Assembly: GCA_031272415.1 (NCBI GenBank)
Contig: JAISTU010000220.1
Span: 1 to 13,136 of the forward strand
DNA from: Bacteroidales bacterium
Lineage (GTDB): Bacteria > Bacteroidota > Bacteroidia > Bacteroidales > WCHB1-69
Reading direction: 5' to 3'
DNA length: 13,136 nt
The notes under the pieces: model-generated
What the model saw: only the letters and a program-made list of their open reading frames with translations
What the model was told of the DNA's origin: nothing
Database searches by the model: none
Translations under genes and position numbers: made by a program
In this document: positions 8,074 to 13,136 of the stretch, piece after piece
Numbering within the stretch: position 1 is the first letter of the stretch
Layout: each line of letters starts with the position of its first letter

Positions 8074-8087
8074 AGTGTAGAGTGTAG
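8074..8087. repeat. Short dispersed repeat AGTGTAGAGTGTAG
   Basis: This is the reverse-strand form of the CTACACTCTACACT motif found at 9571-9590 and 12064-12083. It lies between the terminator and the M16 stop codon. Confidence 0.5.
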
Positions 8088-8108
8088 AAATTTTGATAGA
8101 GGCATTAT

Positions 8109-9377
8109 TTATCCTACTGCGATTTCATACATGCTTTCTTTTTGGAGGTATTTTTGAGCCATGGAGAGCAAATCAGCAGGTTGAATTTGTGCAATTGTTT
8201 CCAAATAATTATCCAAATAATTATCGGACAAATGAAAATCATCTGCACGTTGAATTTTATCAATTTGTGAAAAAACACCGTCAAAACCGCGCAAAAGACT
8301 GCCATAAAGATAGTTTTTTACCAATTTCAACTCATTTTCATCTATTGGTGTAGTGCATAATTTTTCCAATTCTGCATAAATTTCTATCAATGCTTTTTTT
8401 CGCAATTTTTTATTTACATCCGCGCAAATTGCCAAATAACCGTCTGTCATAAACGATTGTATGCGAGAATAAATGCCATAAGTAAGCCCTTTTTCTTCCC
8501 GTATGTTAGTCATTAGTCGCGAGCCGAAATAGCCTCCCAAAACGGCATTCAAAATCAACATTTTATTCCATTGCGGATGTCGCCGGTCAAAAAGCCTTTT
8601 TCCAATGCAAATACTTGATTGAACAGCATTTGATTTGGGAGTATAAAGTATTTTTTCGCCTTCGCAATTCGGTTCATAATACTCAAATTCTGCACCATCA
8701 AAACGATTTATTGTGCCAAAAGTGCTTTCCAATTGTTCGCTTAAATTCATATCAATATTTCCTGCCACAAAGATTCGCATATTGCCCGCATGATAATATT
8801 TTTGATGAAAAGTTTGCAAATCTTTGACGGTTAAATTATCTAAATCATTTATTTTCAATGAAATACCGTAAGGATGTGTTGCGCCAAATAAAGCCTCTGT
8901 AAATGAGCGATAAGATAAATATTCCGTTTTTTCCAATTGCACGGATAATCTTTGTTTTTGGCGATTGATAAATATTTCCAACTTTTCTTGCGGAAAAATA
9001 GAATCCGTCAAAATGTGGCTCAAAAGCGGCAATATATTTTGGGTTACATTGGCGGGAAAATAGATGGATAAACTTGCAAAATCCCGCTCCGTTATCACAT
9101 CTAAATAAGTGCCTGCATAATCCATTTTTTCAGCAATTTGTTCGGCAGTAAATTGCTTAGTACCCTCCGTCAGCAGTTTTCCAACGGCGGAGGCAACGGC
9201 TGGTTTTTGTTGAAAAAAACTGCCCGCCTTAATACGAACGTCTAACCTAACTAATTGCATATCAGGATTATGCAAAGCAAAAACAGGAATCCCATTTTTT
9301 AATATTTGTTTTTGCGCTTTCAGTGGCTCAAAAGTCGGCATCGGATAAGTTTTTGGTTCAATGGCTCTCTCTAACAT
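8109..9377 (-). CDS. Non-catalytic M16 (insulinase-like) peptidase subunit
   Basis: A 422-residue protein with the two-domain M16 fold: an N-terminal half (about 20-165) and the Peptidase_M16_C domain (about 180-360; L-T-V-K-D-L-Q-T-F-H-Q-K-Y-Y). The zinc-binding H-x-x-E-H motif, expected near residues 66-72, is replaced by G-K-L-L-T-E-G-T, so the protein should not bind catalytic zinc. It keeps the R293...Y300 pair in R-E-E-K-G-L-T-Y-G-I-Y, which in two-subunit bacterial M16B peptidases is supplied by the inactive partner to hold substrate. No signal peptide is seen, so a cytoplasmic location is likely. In Bacteroidota the H-x-x-E-H partner is often the adjacent gene; here the 5' neighbour is a MoeB-like gene and no partner is in the window. 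The start follows a clear TATCTTTG promoter by about 25 bases. M16-family identity is firm; the substrate is unknown. Confidence 0.88.
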   Translation of the reverse strand: MLERAIEPKTYPMPTFEPLKAQKQILKNGIPVFALHNPDMQLVRLDVRIKAGSFFQQKPAVASAVGKLLTEGTKQFTAEQIAEKMDYAGTYLDVITERDFASLSIYFPANVTQNILPLLSHILTDSIFPQEKLEIFINRQKQRLSVQLEKTEYLSYRSFTEALFGATHPYGISLKINDLDNLTVKDLQTFHQKYYHAGNMRIFVAGNIDMNLSEQLESTFGTINRFDGAEFEYYEPNCEGEKILYTPKSNAVQSSICIGKRLFDRRHPQWNKMLILNAVLGGYFGSRLMTNIREEKGLTYGIYSRIQSFMTDGYLAICADVNKKLRKKALIEIYAELEKLCTTPIDENELKLVKNYLYGSLLRGFDGVFSQIDKIQRADDFHLSDNYLDNYLETIAQIQPADLLSMAQKYLQKESMYEIAVG

Positions 9378-9401
9378 ATTGATTATTTTTTTACTTCCTT
9401 A

Positions 9402-9446
9402 CAAAGATACACAATTTTGACAATTAAAAATAAAAACCGTTTTTTA
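9402..9446 (-). promoter_or_regulatory. Promoter of the M16 gene, shared module without CACTCT box
   Basis: Read on the minus strand, the -7 box TATCTTTG covers 9409-9402, preceded by AATTGTG, then TTTTTAATT (9430-9422), then T run, GG, and A run. This repeats the order and spacing of the plus-strand promoters at 545-596, 5544-5597 and 12076-12128. The upstream CACTCT box is replaced by ATTCTCAATTT. Confidence 0.7.
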
Positions 9447-9579
9447 AATTGAGAATAGAGAATTAAAAATTGAGAATTATTTTTTTGCATTTTTGAATAA
9501 AAACGTTCTAAAAATTGCACAAAAATAATTGAGAATGGAAAATTATTTTTTTTAATATATTCACTCAATTCTCTACACT
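9447..9579. repeat. Intergenic repeat tracts: TTGAGAAT motifs and a 40-bp dispersed repeat
   Basis: TTGAGAAT-like motifs recur at about 9448, 9470 and 9529, separated by A/T-rich spacers. Between them, 9480-9519 (T run, GCATTTT, ATAAAA, CGTTCTAAAA) has a close relative at 11775-11814 in the same orientation. No plausible gene is present: the open frame across 9383-9568 consists of these repeats and has biased low-complexity composition. Confidence 0.55.
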
Positions 9580-9591
9580 CTACACTCTGAA
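9570..9591. repeat. 22-bp dispersed repeat overlapping the end of the MoeB-like gene
   Basis: CTCTACACTCTACACTCTGA (9571-9590) is identical to 12064-12083; with one flanking base each side the match is 22 bases. The stop codon and last codons of the minus-strand MoeB-like gene lie inside it. Confidence 0.75.
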
Positions 9592-10314
9592 TAGTGCTTT
9601 TTGTCGTTGTTCTTGTGAAGGGATGATGTCAAATATCATTGAAGAATTGTCTATTAGATTGATATAGAACAGTTTATCGTTCATTAAGTTGCCATAATTG
9701 CAAAGTAATTTAAAAACCTCATTGACTTGCCAACACGCAACAATGGCAGGTAAAATGCCGATAACGCCTAATTCTTTTTTCGGTCGGGCGGTCAGTTCAG
9801 CCTCGTCAGGGAAAAGGCAGCGATAAGTAGCCCCTTTTTTGTAATTGAGCAGAGCCATTTGTCCTTCGAGTTCGCAAATGGCGCCATAAATAAAAGGCTT
9901 ATCCAAAGTTACACAAACATCGTTGATAAGATAACGAGTCGCATAATTGTCGCTCGCATCTATCACAATATCAACATTTTGTACTAATTGAGTTGCATTT
10001 TCACGTGAAAACCATTCATTATATGCTTCAATTTGTACTTGTGAGTTGAGTTCTGATAGAGTTTTCTTTGCCATTTCTGCTTTTGAGAGTCCGATTTGTG
10101 GCTCTCTGTACAAAACTTGTCGTTGCAGATTGTGCAAAGCGACCGTATCTGCATCAATAATTTTGAGTTGTCCAATGCCTGCCCCAACTAAATAGGGACA
10201 TATCGCACTGCCCAAACCACCAACGCCCACCACCAACACACTCGCTTGTCGGATAGCCCTTTGTCCTTCTTCGCCAAATTGCGGAATAATTATCTGTCGT
10301 CTGTATCTGTCCAT
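9580..10314 (-). CDS. ThiF/MoeB/HesA-family adenylyltransferase lacking zinc cysteines
   Basis: A 244-residue E1-like enzyme. Family members adenylate the C-terminal glycine of a small ubiquitin-like sulfur carrier (MoaD or ThiS), for molybdopterin or thiamin synthesis. Visible features are the nucleotide-binding loop G-V-G-G-L-G-S (30-36), D54-x-D56, N62 and R65 of N-L-Q-R-Q, K78, and D-A-S-D-N (119-123). The usual C-x-x-C zinc pair (C-Y-R-C-L-F in MoeB) is T-Y-R-C-L-F here (163-168), and the second pair expected at the extreme C-terminus is missing because the protein ends Q-K-A-L-F-R-V. The cysteine that normally precedes G-V-x-G is also replaced (P-K-K-E-L-G-V-I-G). No carrier protein or cofactor gene adjoins it. 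It lies 60 bases downstream of nhaD on the same strand with its own promoter-like box. Which carrier it serves cannot be told; the assignment to the family is firm. Confidence 0.85.
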   Translation of the reverse strand: MDRYRRQIIIPQFGEEGQRAIRQASVLVVGVGGLGSAICPYLVGAGIGQLKIIDADTVALHNLQRQVLYREPQIGLSKAEMAKKTLSELNSQVQIEAYNEWFSRENATQLVQNVDIVIDASDNYATRYLINDVCVTLDKPFIYGAICELEGQMALLNYKKGATYRCLFPDEAELTARPKKELGVIGILPAIVACWQVNEVFKLLCNYGNLMNDKLFYINLIDNSSMIFDIIPSQEQRQKALFRV

Positions 10315-10337
10315 TTTTTTGCAAAATATATAAATTG

Positions 10338-10345
10338 CAAAATTA
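10338..10345 (-). promoter_or_regulatory. Possible promoter of the MoeB-like gene
   Basis: The -7-type box TAATTTTG reads on the minus strand at 10345-10338, about 24 bases before the start codon and within the 60-base gap after nhaD. It is preceded by GTG and a run of A, similar to the other promoters. No convincing -33 element is visible, so read-through from nhaD remains possible. Confidence 0.45.
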
Positions 10346-10374
10346 CACTTTTTTTTTGATTGAGGAAAATATTT

Positions 10375-11655
10375 TTATGTATGCAAAATAAAATGCGACA
10401 TTAACCAAAATACACCTGCACCTGCCAAATAGCCCAACAAAGCCCACAGACTGATTTTTTTCAAATACCAAATAAAATCAATTTTTTCCATTCCCATAAT
10501 GGCAACGCCGGCAGCCGAACCAATAATAAGGATACTGCCTCCTGTCCCTGCACAATAAGCCAACATTTCCCAAAAAGCACCATCAACTGCAAAATGACCT
10601 TCCGCAATCGGATACATGCCCATCGCCGCCGCCACTAATGGAACGTTATCAACAATAGACGATAACGCACCTATCACAGTATCAATGATATAGATGTTGT
10701 CAATTTTGTTGAGCGTTGTGGCTAACAATTCCAAATGCCCTGCGGATTGCAAACATGCCACCGACATCAATATCCCCAAAAAGAAAAGAACACTTGGCGT
10801 ATCTACTTTTTGAATAATGGTGGAAATATCTAATCGACTGTACTGCTTGTCTTTACGGTGCATAATTTCAGTAACAATCCACAAAATACTCAATCCGAAT
10901 AAAATCCCCAAATAAGGTGGCAAATGAGTAATGCTTTTAAATATTGGTGTAAAAAGCAAAGAGCCAACACCCAGCAAAAAAACAATATTGCTCTGTAATT
11001 TGGGTATTGTTGGTGTATCAGTATTGACCACATTATCAGGACGTTTCAAATTACCTTTCATTTTAAAAGAAAGTATTGTCAAAGGAATAACCAACGACAC
11101 AAGGCTTGGCAAAAACGTTTCTCTCATAATGGCAGCCGCCGTAATATTGCCTTTAATCCAAAGCATAATCGTGGTAACGTCTCCAATGGGTGTCCATGCG
11201 CCACCCGCATTGGCAGCCAAAATGACCATCCCTGCAAAAAACCACCGCTCTTTTTGCTCATCAATCAATTTACGCAACAAAGCACACATAACAATAGAAG
11301 TTGTTAGATTGTCCAAAACAGAAGACATAAAAAAAGTAATTAAACTAATCACCCACAACAACTTACGCTTATTCGTGGTCGTAATACGGTCAGTAATAAT
11401 GGCAAAACCGTTGTGCCTATCCACCGTCTCCACAATGGTCATTGCGCCGAGCAGAAAAAATAAAATTTCGGAAGTGCTTCCCAAATGTTCTACCAATTCC
11501 GAATTGTTGTGAAAACCGCCCATCAAAGCGTAAATTCCCCACAAAATCACCGCCAAAAACAATGCCGTTGCCGACTTATTGATTTTCAGCGGATGCTCAA
11601 GGGCTATCATTGTATAGCCCAAAACAAAAATCACTATTATCAATGTAAAATACAT
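10375..11655 (-). CDS. nhaD: NhaD-type Na+/H+ antiporter
   Basis: A 426-residue inner-membrane antiporter of the ion-transporter superfamily, predicted to expel Na+ (or Li+) in exchange for protons. Roughly eleven to thirteen hydrophobic segments run through the chain, beginning at residues 3-18 and 29-46. Diagnostic stretches are S-S-V-L-D-N-L-T-T-S (111-120) and A-N-A-G-G-A-W-T-P-I-G-D-V-T-T (148-162), with the pseudo-repeat S-S-I-V-D-N-V-P-L-V and G-T-G-G-S-I-L-I-I-G-S-A-A-G-V in the C-terminal half, consistent with the inverted-repeat architecture of the family. The conserved acidic residues D115 and D159 are kept. It is the first gene of the minus-strand group, with a TATCTTTG box 34 bases before its start. 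Na+ export fits a marine, gut or otherwise Na+-using organism but does not decide between them. Confidence 0.92.
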   Translation of the reverse strand: MYFTLIIVIFVLGYTMIALEHPLKINKSATALFLAVILWGIYALMGGFHNNSELVEHLGSTSEILFFLLGAMTIVETVDRHNGFAIITDRITTTNKRKLLWVISLITFFMSSVLDNLTTSIVMCALLRKLIDEQKERWFFAGMVILAANAGGAWTPIGDVTTIMLWIKGNITAAAIMRETFLPSLVSLVIPLTILSFKMKGNLKRPDNVVNTDTPTIPKLQSNIVFLLGVGSLLFTPIFKSITHLPPYLGILFGLSILWIVTEIMHRKDKQYSRLDISTIIQKVDTPSVLFFLGILMSVACLQSAGHLELLATTLNKIDNIYIIDTVIGALSSIVDNVPLVAAAMGMYPIAEGHFAVDGAFWEMLAYCAGTGGSILIIGSAAGVAIMGMEKIDFIWYLKKISLWALLGYLAGAGVFWLMSHFILHT

Positions 11656-11688
11656 AAAATTAAATTATTTAATTTAAAACATAAAATG

Positions 11689-11720
11689 CAAAGATACACA
11701 ATTTGCAACAATTTTGTGTT
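11689..11720 (-). promoter_or_regulatory. Promoter of nhaD
   Basis: Minus-strand -7 box TATCTTTG at 11696-11689, preceded by AAATTGTG exactly as in the M16 and 12121 promoters. The upstream half differs (TTAACACAAAATTG), with no clear -33 match, so this is a simpler version of the module. Confidence 0.6.
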
Positions 11721-11774
11721 AAATTTATATTAACAAATTGTGAAATAATTGAGATTAAGTGTAGAGAACAACGT

Positions 11775-11814
11775 TTTTTTTGCATTTTGGGATAAAAGCG
11801 TTCTAAAATTTGGA
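11775..11814. repeat. Second copy of the 40-bp dispersed repeat
   Basis: T run, GCATTTT, ATAAAA and CGTTCTAAAA occur in the same order and orientation as at 9480-9519, with only a few substitutions. Confidence 0.65.
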
Positions 11815-11858
11815 AAAATTTTGTCCATTCCCCATCCTGCAAGGACAATACTTTCCTA

Positions 11859-11880
11859 ACCGCAGGTTGCTACCTGCGGT
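11859..11880. repeat. Palindrome ACCGCAGGT-tgct-ACCTGCGGT
   Basis: A perfect 9-bp stem with a 4-base loop, G+C-rich in AT-rich surroundings. A related core CCGCAG/CTGCGG recurs at 11930-11947 and again as CCCTGCGGTT at 11951-11960, so this is a REP-like cluster. Confidence 0.65.
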
Positions 11881-11900
11881 ATTTGATAATGCTCCCACCA

Positions 11901-11947
11901 CTGTCTAAAAGACAGAACTTATTTTTTCCCCGCAGGTCGCACTGCGG
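11901..11947. repeat. Two further small palindromes of the REP-like cluster
   Basis: CTGTCT-aaa-AGACAG spans 11901-11915, and CCGCAG-gtcgca-CTGCGG spans 11930-11947. The second shares its stem with the palindrome at 11859-11880. Confidence 0.55.
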
Positions 11948-11990
11948 TTGCCCTGCGGTTATGAAATTTAAACCTTTCAGTTTTTTATAT

Positions 11991-12036
11991 AATCCTGCTA
12001 ATCACATAAATCATACGAAAATCAAAGTTCAGACAA
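11991..12036. repeat. Half element of the TTGTCTGAAC family
   Basis: The sequence ends GTTCAGACAA (12027-12036). Its reverse complement matches the left arm of the element at 410-447 in about 36 of 38 bases, then continues into AGCAGGATT, which resembles the stem of unit 1. No opposite arm is present here. Confidence 0.7.
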
Positions 12037-12041
12037 CACAA

Positions 12042-12069
12042 GTAAAGACGTTGCGTGCAACGTCTCTAC
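12042..12069. repeat. 28-bp palindrome GTAAAGACGTTGC-gt-GCAACGTCTCTAC
   Basis: Thirteen-base arms pair with one mismatch around a 2-base centre. Sequences of this type (GTAGAGACGTTGC plus its complement) are, from memory, frequent small repeats in Bacteroidota and some cyanobacteria; that recollection was not checked. Its right arm runs directly into the CTCTACACTCT repeat. Confidence 0.65.
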
Positions 12070-12075
12070 ACTCTA

Positions 12076-12128
12076 CACTCTGAAAAAAAAGGCTTTATAT
12101 TTTTAATCCAAAAAATTGTGTATCTTTG
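12076..12128 (+). promoter_or_regulatory. Promoter of the poly-C ORF, with shared upstream module
   Basis: The -7 box TATCTTTG is at 12121-12128, with AATTGTG before it, TTTTTAAT at about -33, and a CACTCT box at 12076-12081, 40 bases from the -7 TA. The leader to the ATG at 12213 would be about 75-80 bases. Confidence 0.7.
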
Positions 12129-12212
12129 CAAAACCCTAAAAAAATGTAGGGGATTTGTTAATAAAAAATATTTTAATAAACAATAATTGGTCATTATAAA
12201 AAAGGTAAGAAG

Positions 12213-12407
12213 ATGTCAAAGATGATGAAGATGTCAGATGTACTCGGTAGAGTAGAATGCAAAGGTGAACATATTGTGTATAAAGCGATATGCAGTAAGT
12301 GCGGTTTTGGGGAAGGCAATATTTTGTGTCATGATTTTACAATGCAGGCTATTGCTATGCAACTGTTTGCTTATCAAGCATTTACCCCCCCCCCCCCAAC
12401 TACTTGA
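12213..12407 (+). CDS. Small cysteine-containing ORF interrupted at a C13 tract
   Basis: Not recognised. As given, it encodes 64 residues ending T-P-P-P-P-T-T. It has a promoter and the best Shine-Dalgarno-like sequence in the window (AAAAAGGTAAGAAG just before the ATG), so expression is plausible. Cysteines at 16, 27, 30 and 39 include C-S-K-C-G, a possible metal-binding knuckle; residues 43-57 are hydrophobic. The P codons come from 13 cytosines at 12385-12397, after which a stop follows at once. With one C fewer the frame would run to 12442-12444 (76 residues, adding L-L-D-N-Q-A-V-T-N-I-L-G-K-Y). With one C more it would run to 12560-12562 (116 residues), stopping 14 bases before an ATG at 12577. 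This could be a phase-variable gene, a gene broken by an indel, or a sequencing error. Bases 12408-12576 hold nothing else I can assign. Confidence 0.45.
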   Translation: MSKMMKMSDVLGRVECKGEHIVYKAICSKCGFGEGNILCHDFTMQAIAMQLFAYQAFTPPPPTT

Positions 12408-12422
12408 TAATCAAGCAGTTAC
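12368..12422. repeat. Poly-C tract flanked by inverted and direct repeats
   Basis: C13 occupies 12385-12397. TTATCAAG (12371-12378) and CTTGATAA (12403-12410) are perfect inverted repeats around it. Each side is also palindromic by itself: TGCTT-atc-AAGCA at 12368-12380 and CTTGAT-a-ATCAAG at 12403-12415. In addition ATCAAGCATTTAC (12373-12385) is repeated directly as ATCAAGCAGTTAC (12410-12422). Confidence 0.85.
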
Positions 12423-12636
12423 GAACATTTTGGGAAAATATTAATTTCAAACCACTAAATATGGGTGGGCGTAATTCCGTGAAAAATAAGTCAATACAAT
12501 ATTCGGAGGGTATTAAAAACCAAGTTAATAATTATTTCCGTAATATAATATTTAATCCATAAATAAAACAAAAAATATGAATTTTTTATATCATTTTAAT
12601 ATAACAAAAATATACACCCCTCAGCATAGATTATAT

Positions 12637-13136
12637 ATGACATATAAAAGAGCAATTTATGTCTTCAAAGCGAGCATTACGATGCTCGTTTTGGGGGTGT
12701 TGTTTTTAAATAGTACACAAATTTTCTCCCAAACCTCCCAGCGTTACTATTGGGTAGGTGGCGGTGTTGATAACAATTGGGGAAATATTTCCAATTGGAG
12801 TAGTAGCAGTGGCGGTATTGCTTCGGCGGGCATTACGCAGGCACCTGCCAACGTGAATACCTGCATCTTTGATGCCAATTCTTTTCTCAACGGAGACAGC
12901 ACTATCGACATTACCGGAGCAGTGCAATGCGATAGTTTGCTTTTCCTAAACGCCACCCACAAAGCCAAATTGGTCTTTGCGGGCAATGCCTCGCTCTCTA
13001 TTTACGGCTCACTCGAACTGCAAGCAGGGATGCGGTTTGACAATAATTATCAATTTAATTTTAACTCCAACCGTCCCAACGAAAGCATAAGAACTAATGG
13101 TGTTAATATGGTCAGCGTTTATCCTTACTACACTTA
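12637..13136 (+). CDS. N-terminal part of an exported surface protein (3' end outside the window)
   Basis: The frame stays open to the right edge, giving 166 residues from the ATG at 12637. A signal peptide is clear from this start: K4, R5 and K11, a hydrophobic core I-T-M-L-V-L-G-V-L-F-L, and a cleavage-like Q-I-F-S-Q at 28-32. The mature protein begins with Y-Y-W-V-G-G-G-V-D-N-N-W-G-N-I-S-N-W-S. This W-V-G-G-x-G-x-W-x-x-x-x-N-W pattern is common at the start of large T9SS-secreted surface proteins of Bacteroidota. It is followed by beta-rich sequence (L-V-F-A-G-N-A-S-L-S-I-Y-G-S-L-E-L) suggesting a beta-helix or similar fold. The same frame is open to an upstream ATG at 12577, which would add 20 residues and give an unusually long n-region; 12637 is preferred. 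No TAnnTTTG box lies immediately upstream, so it may depend on the promoter at 12121. Its sorting domain, if any, is not visible. Confidence 0.75.
   Translation, partial: MTYKRAIYVFKASITMLVLGVLFLNSTQIFSQTSQRYYWVGGGVDNNWGNISNWSSSSGGIASAGITQAPANVNTCIFDANSFLNGDSTIDITGAVQCDSLLFLNATHKAKLVFAGNASLSIYGSLELQAGMRFDNNYQFNFNSNRPNESIRTNGVNMVSVYPYYT

Larger units (their letters stand above)
11656..12212. other. Intergenic repeat mosaic, no protein gene recognised
   Basis: This 557-base region holds, left to right: the nhaD promoter; a TTGAGATT/AGTGTAGAG motif near 11750-11767; a dispersed repeat (11775-11814); three G+C-richer palindromes (11859-11947); half of a TTGTCTGAAC-family element (11991-12036); a 28-bp palindrome (12042-12069); the 22-bp CTCTACACTCT repeat (12063-12084); and a promoter (12076-12128). 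The open frames inside it are short and cross these repeats, so they are not annotated. Confidence 0.65.

Noticed and set aside
9383..9568. Minus-strand open frame of 61 codons before the M16 gene
   Set aside because: It overlaps the M16 promoter and the TTGAGAAT and 40-bp repeat tracts. Its product is low-complexity F/K/I-rich sequence and no independent promoter is seen.
10931..11512. Plus-strand open frame of 193 codons opposite nhaD
   Set aside because: It is antisense to strongly conserved NhaD motifs, and its product shows no domain or signal of its own.
11883..12083. Plus-strand open frame of 66 codons
   Set aside because: It runs through the REP-like palindromes, the TTGTCTGAAC half element, the 28-bp palindrome and the CTCTACACTCT repeat, so it is repeat sequence that happens to lack stops.

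Overview
The window looks like a chromosomal segment of a member of the Bacteroidota. It is AT-rich. It carries a protein with a type IX secretion (T9SS) C-terminal sorting domain, a TonB-dependent receptor with an N-terminal carboxypeptidase-regulatory-like domain, and promoters of the Bacteroidota type (-7 box TAnnTTTG). Shine-Dalgarno sequences are mostly absent. No rRNA, tRNA, CRISPR array, integrase or insertion sequence was seen.

Layout on the plus strand: (1) 1-327 is the 3' end of a surface-type parallel beta-helix protein. (2) 328-632 is an intergenic region with a hairpin terminator and two units of an inverted repeat bearing the end motif TTGTCTGAAC. (3) 633-5513 is a tight three-gene unit: SDR-type L-threonine 3-dehydrogenase, TonB-dependent receptor, and bifunctional NAD(P)HX epimerase/dehydratase. 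(4) 5633-7969 is a secreted T9SS cargo protein with a coiled coil, many W-D-G-S-x-W / Y-D-x-x-G repeats, an FN3-like domain and a sorting domain. A strong hairpin at 8030-8056 closes this half.

On the minus strand, read right to left: an NhaD-type Na+/H+ antiporter (11655-10375), a ThiF/MoeB/HesA-family adenylyltransferase that lacks its zinc cysteines (10314-9580), and a non-catalytic M16 peptidase subunit (9377-8109). Each has its own TAnnTTTG box.

The interval 11656-12212 is a mosaic of short dispersed repeats, several with relatives elsewhere in the window. It ends in a promoter for a small plus-strand ORF (12213-12407). That ORF is cut short at a run of 13 cytosines; other tract lengths would open 76- or 116-codon versions. 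The window closes with the 5' end of an exported protein (12637 or 12577 onward).

The most notable signals are the C13 tract interrupting the small ORF upstream of a surface-protein gene (possible phase variation or an indel error), an extended promoter module shared by four transcription units, the dispersed repeat families, and two enzymes missing expected metal-site residues (M16 and MoeB-like). The genes otherwise look like core metabolism plus envelope functions. I do not see a defence or mobile system.
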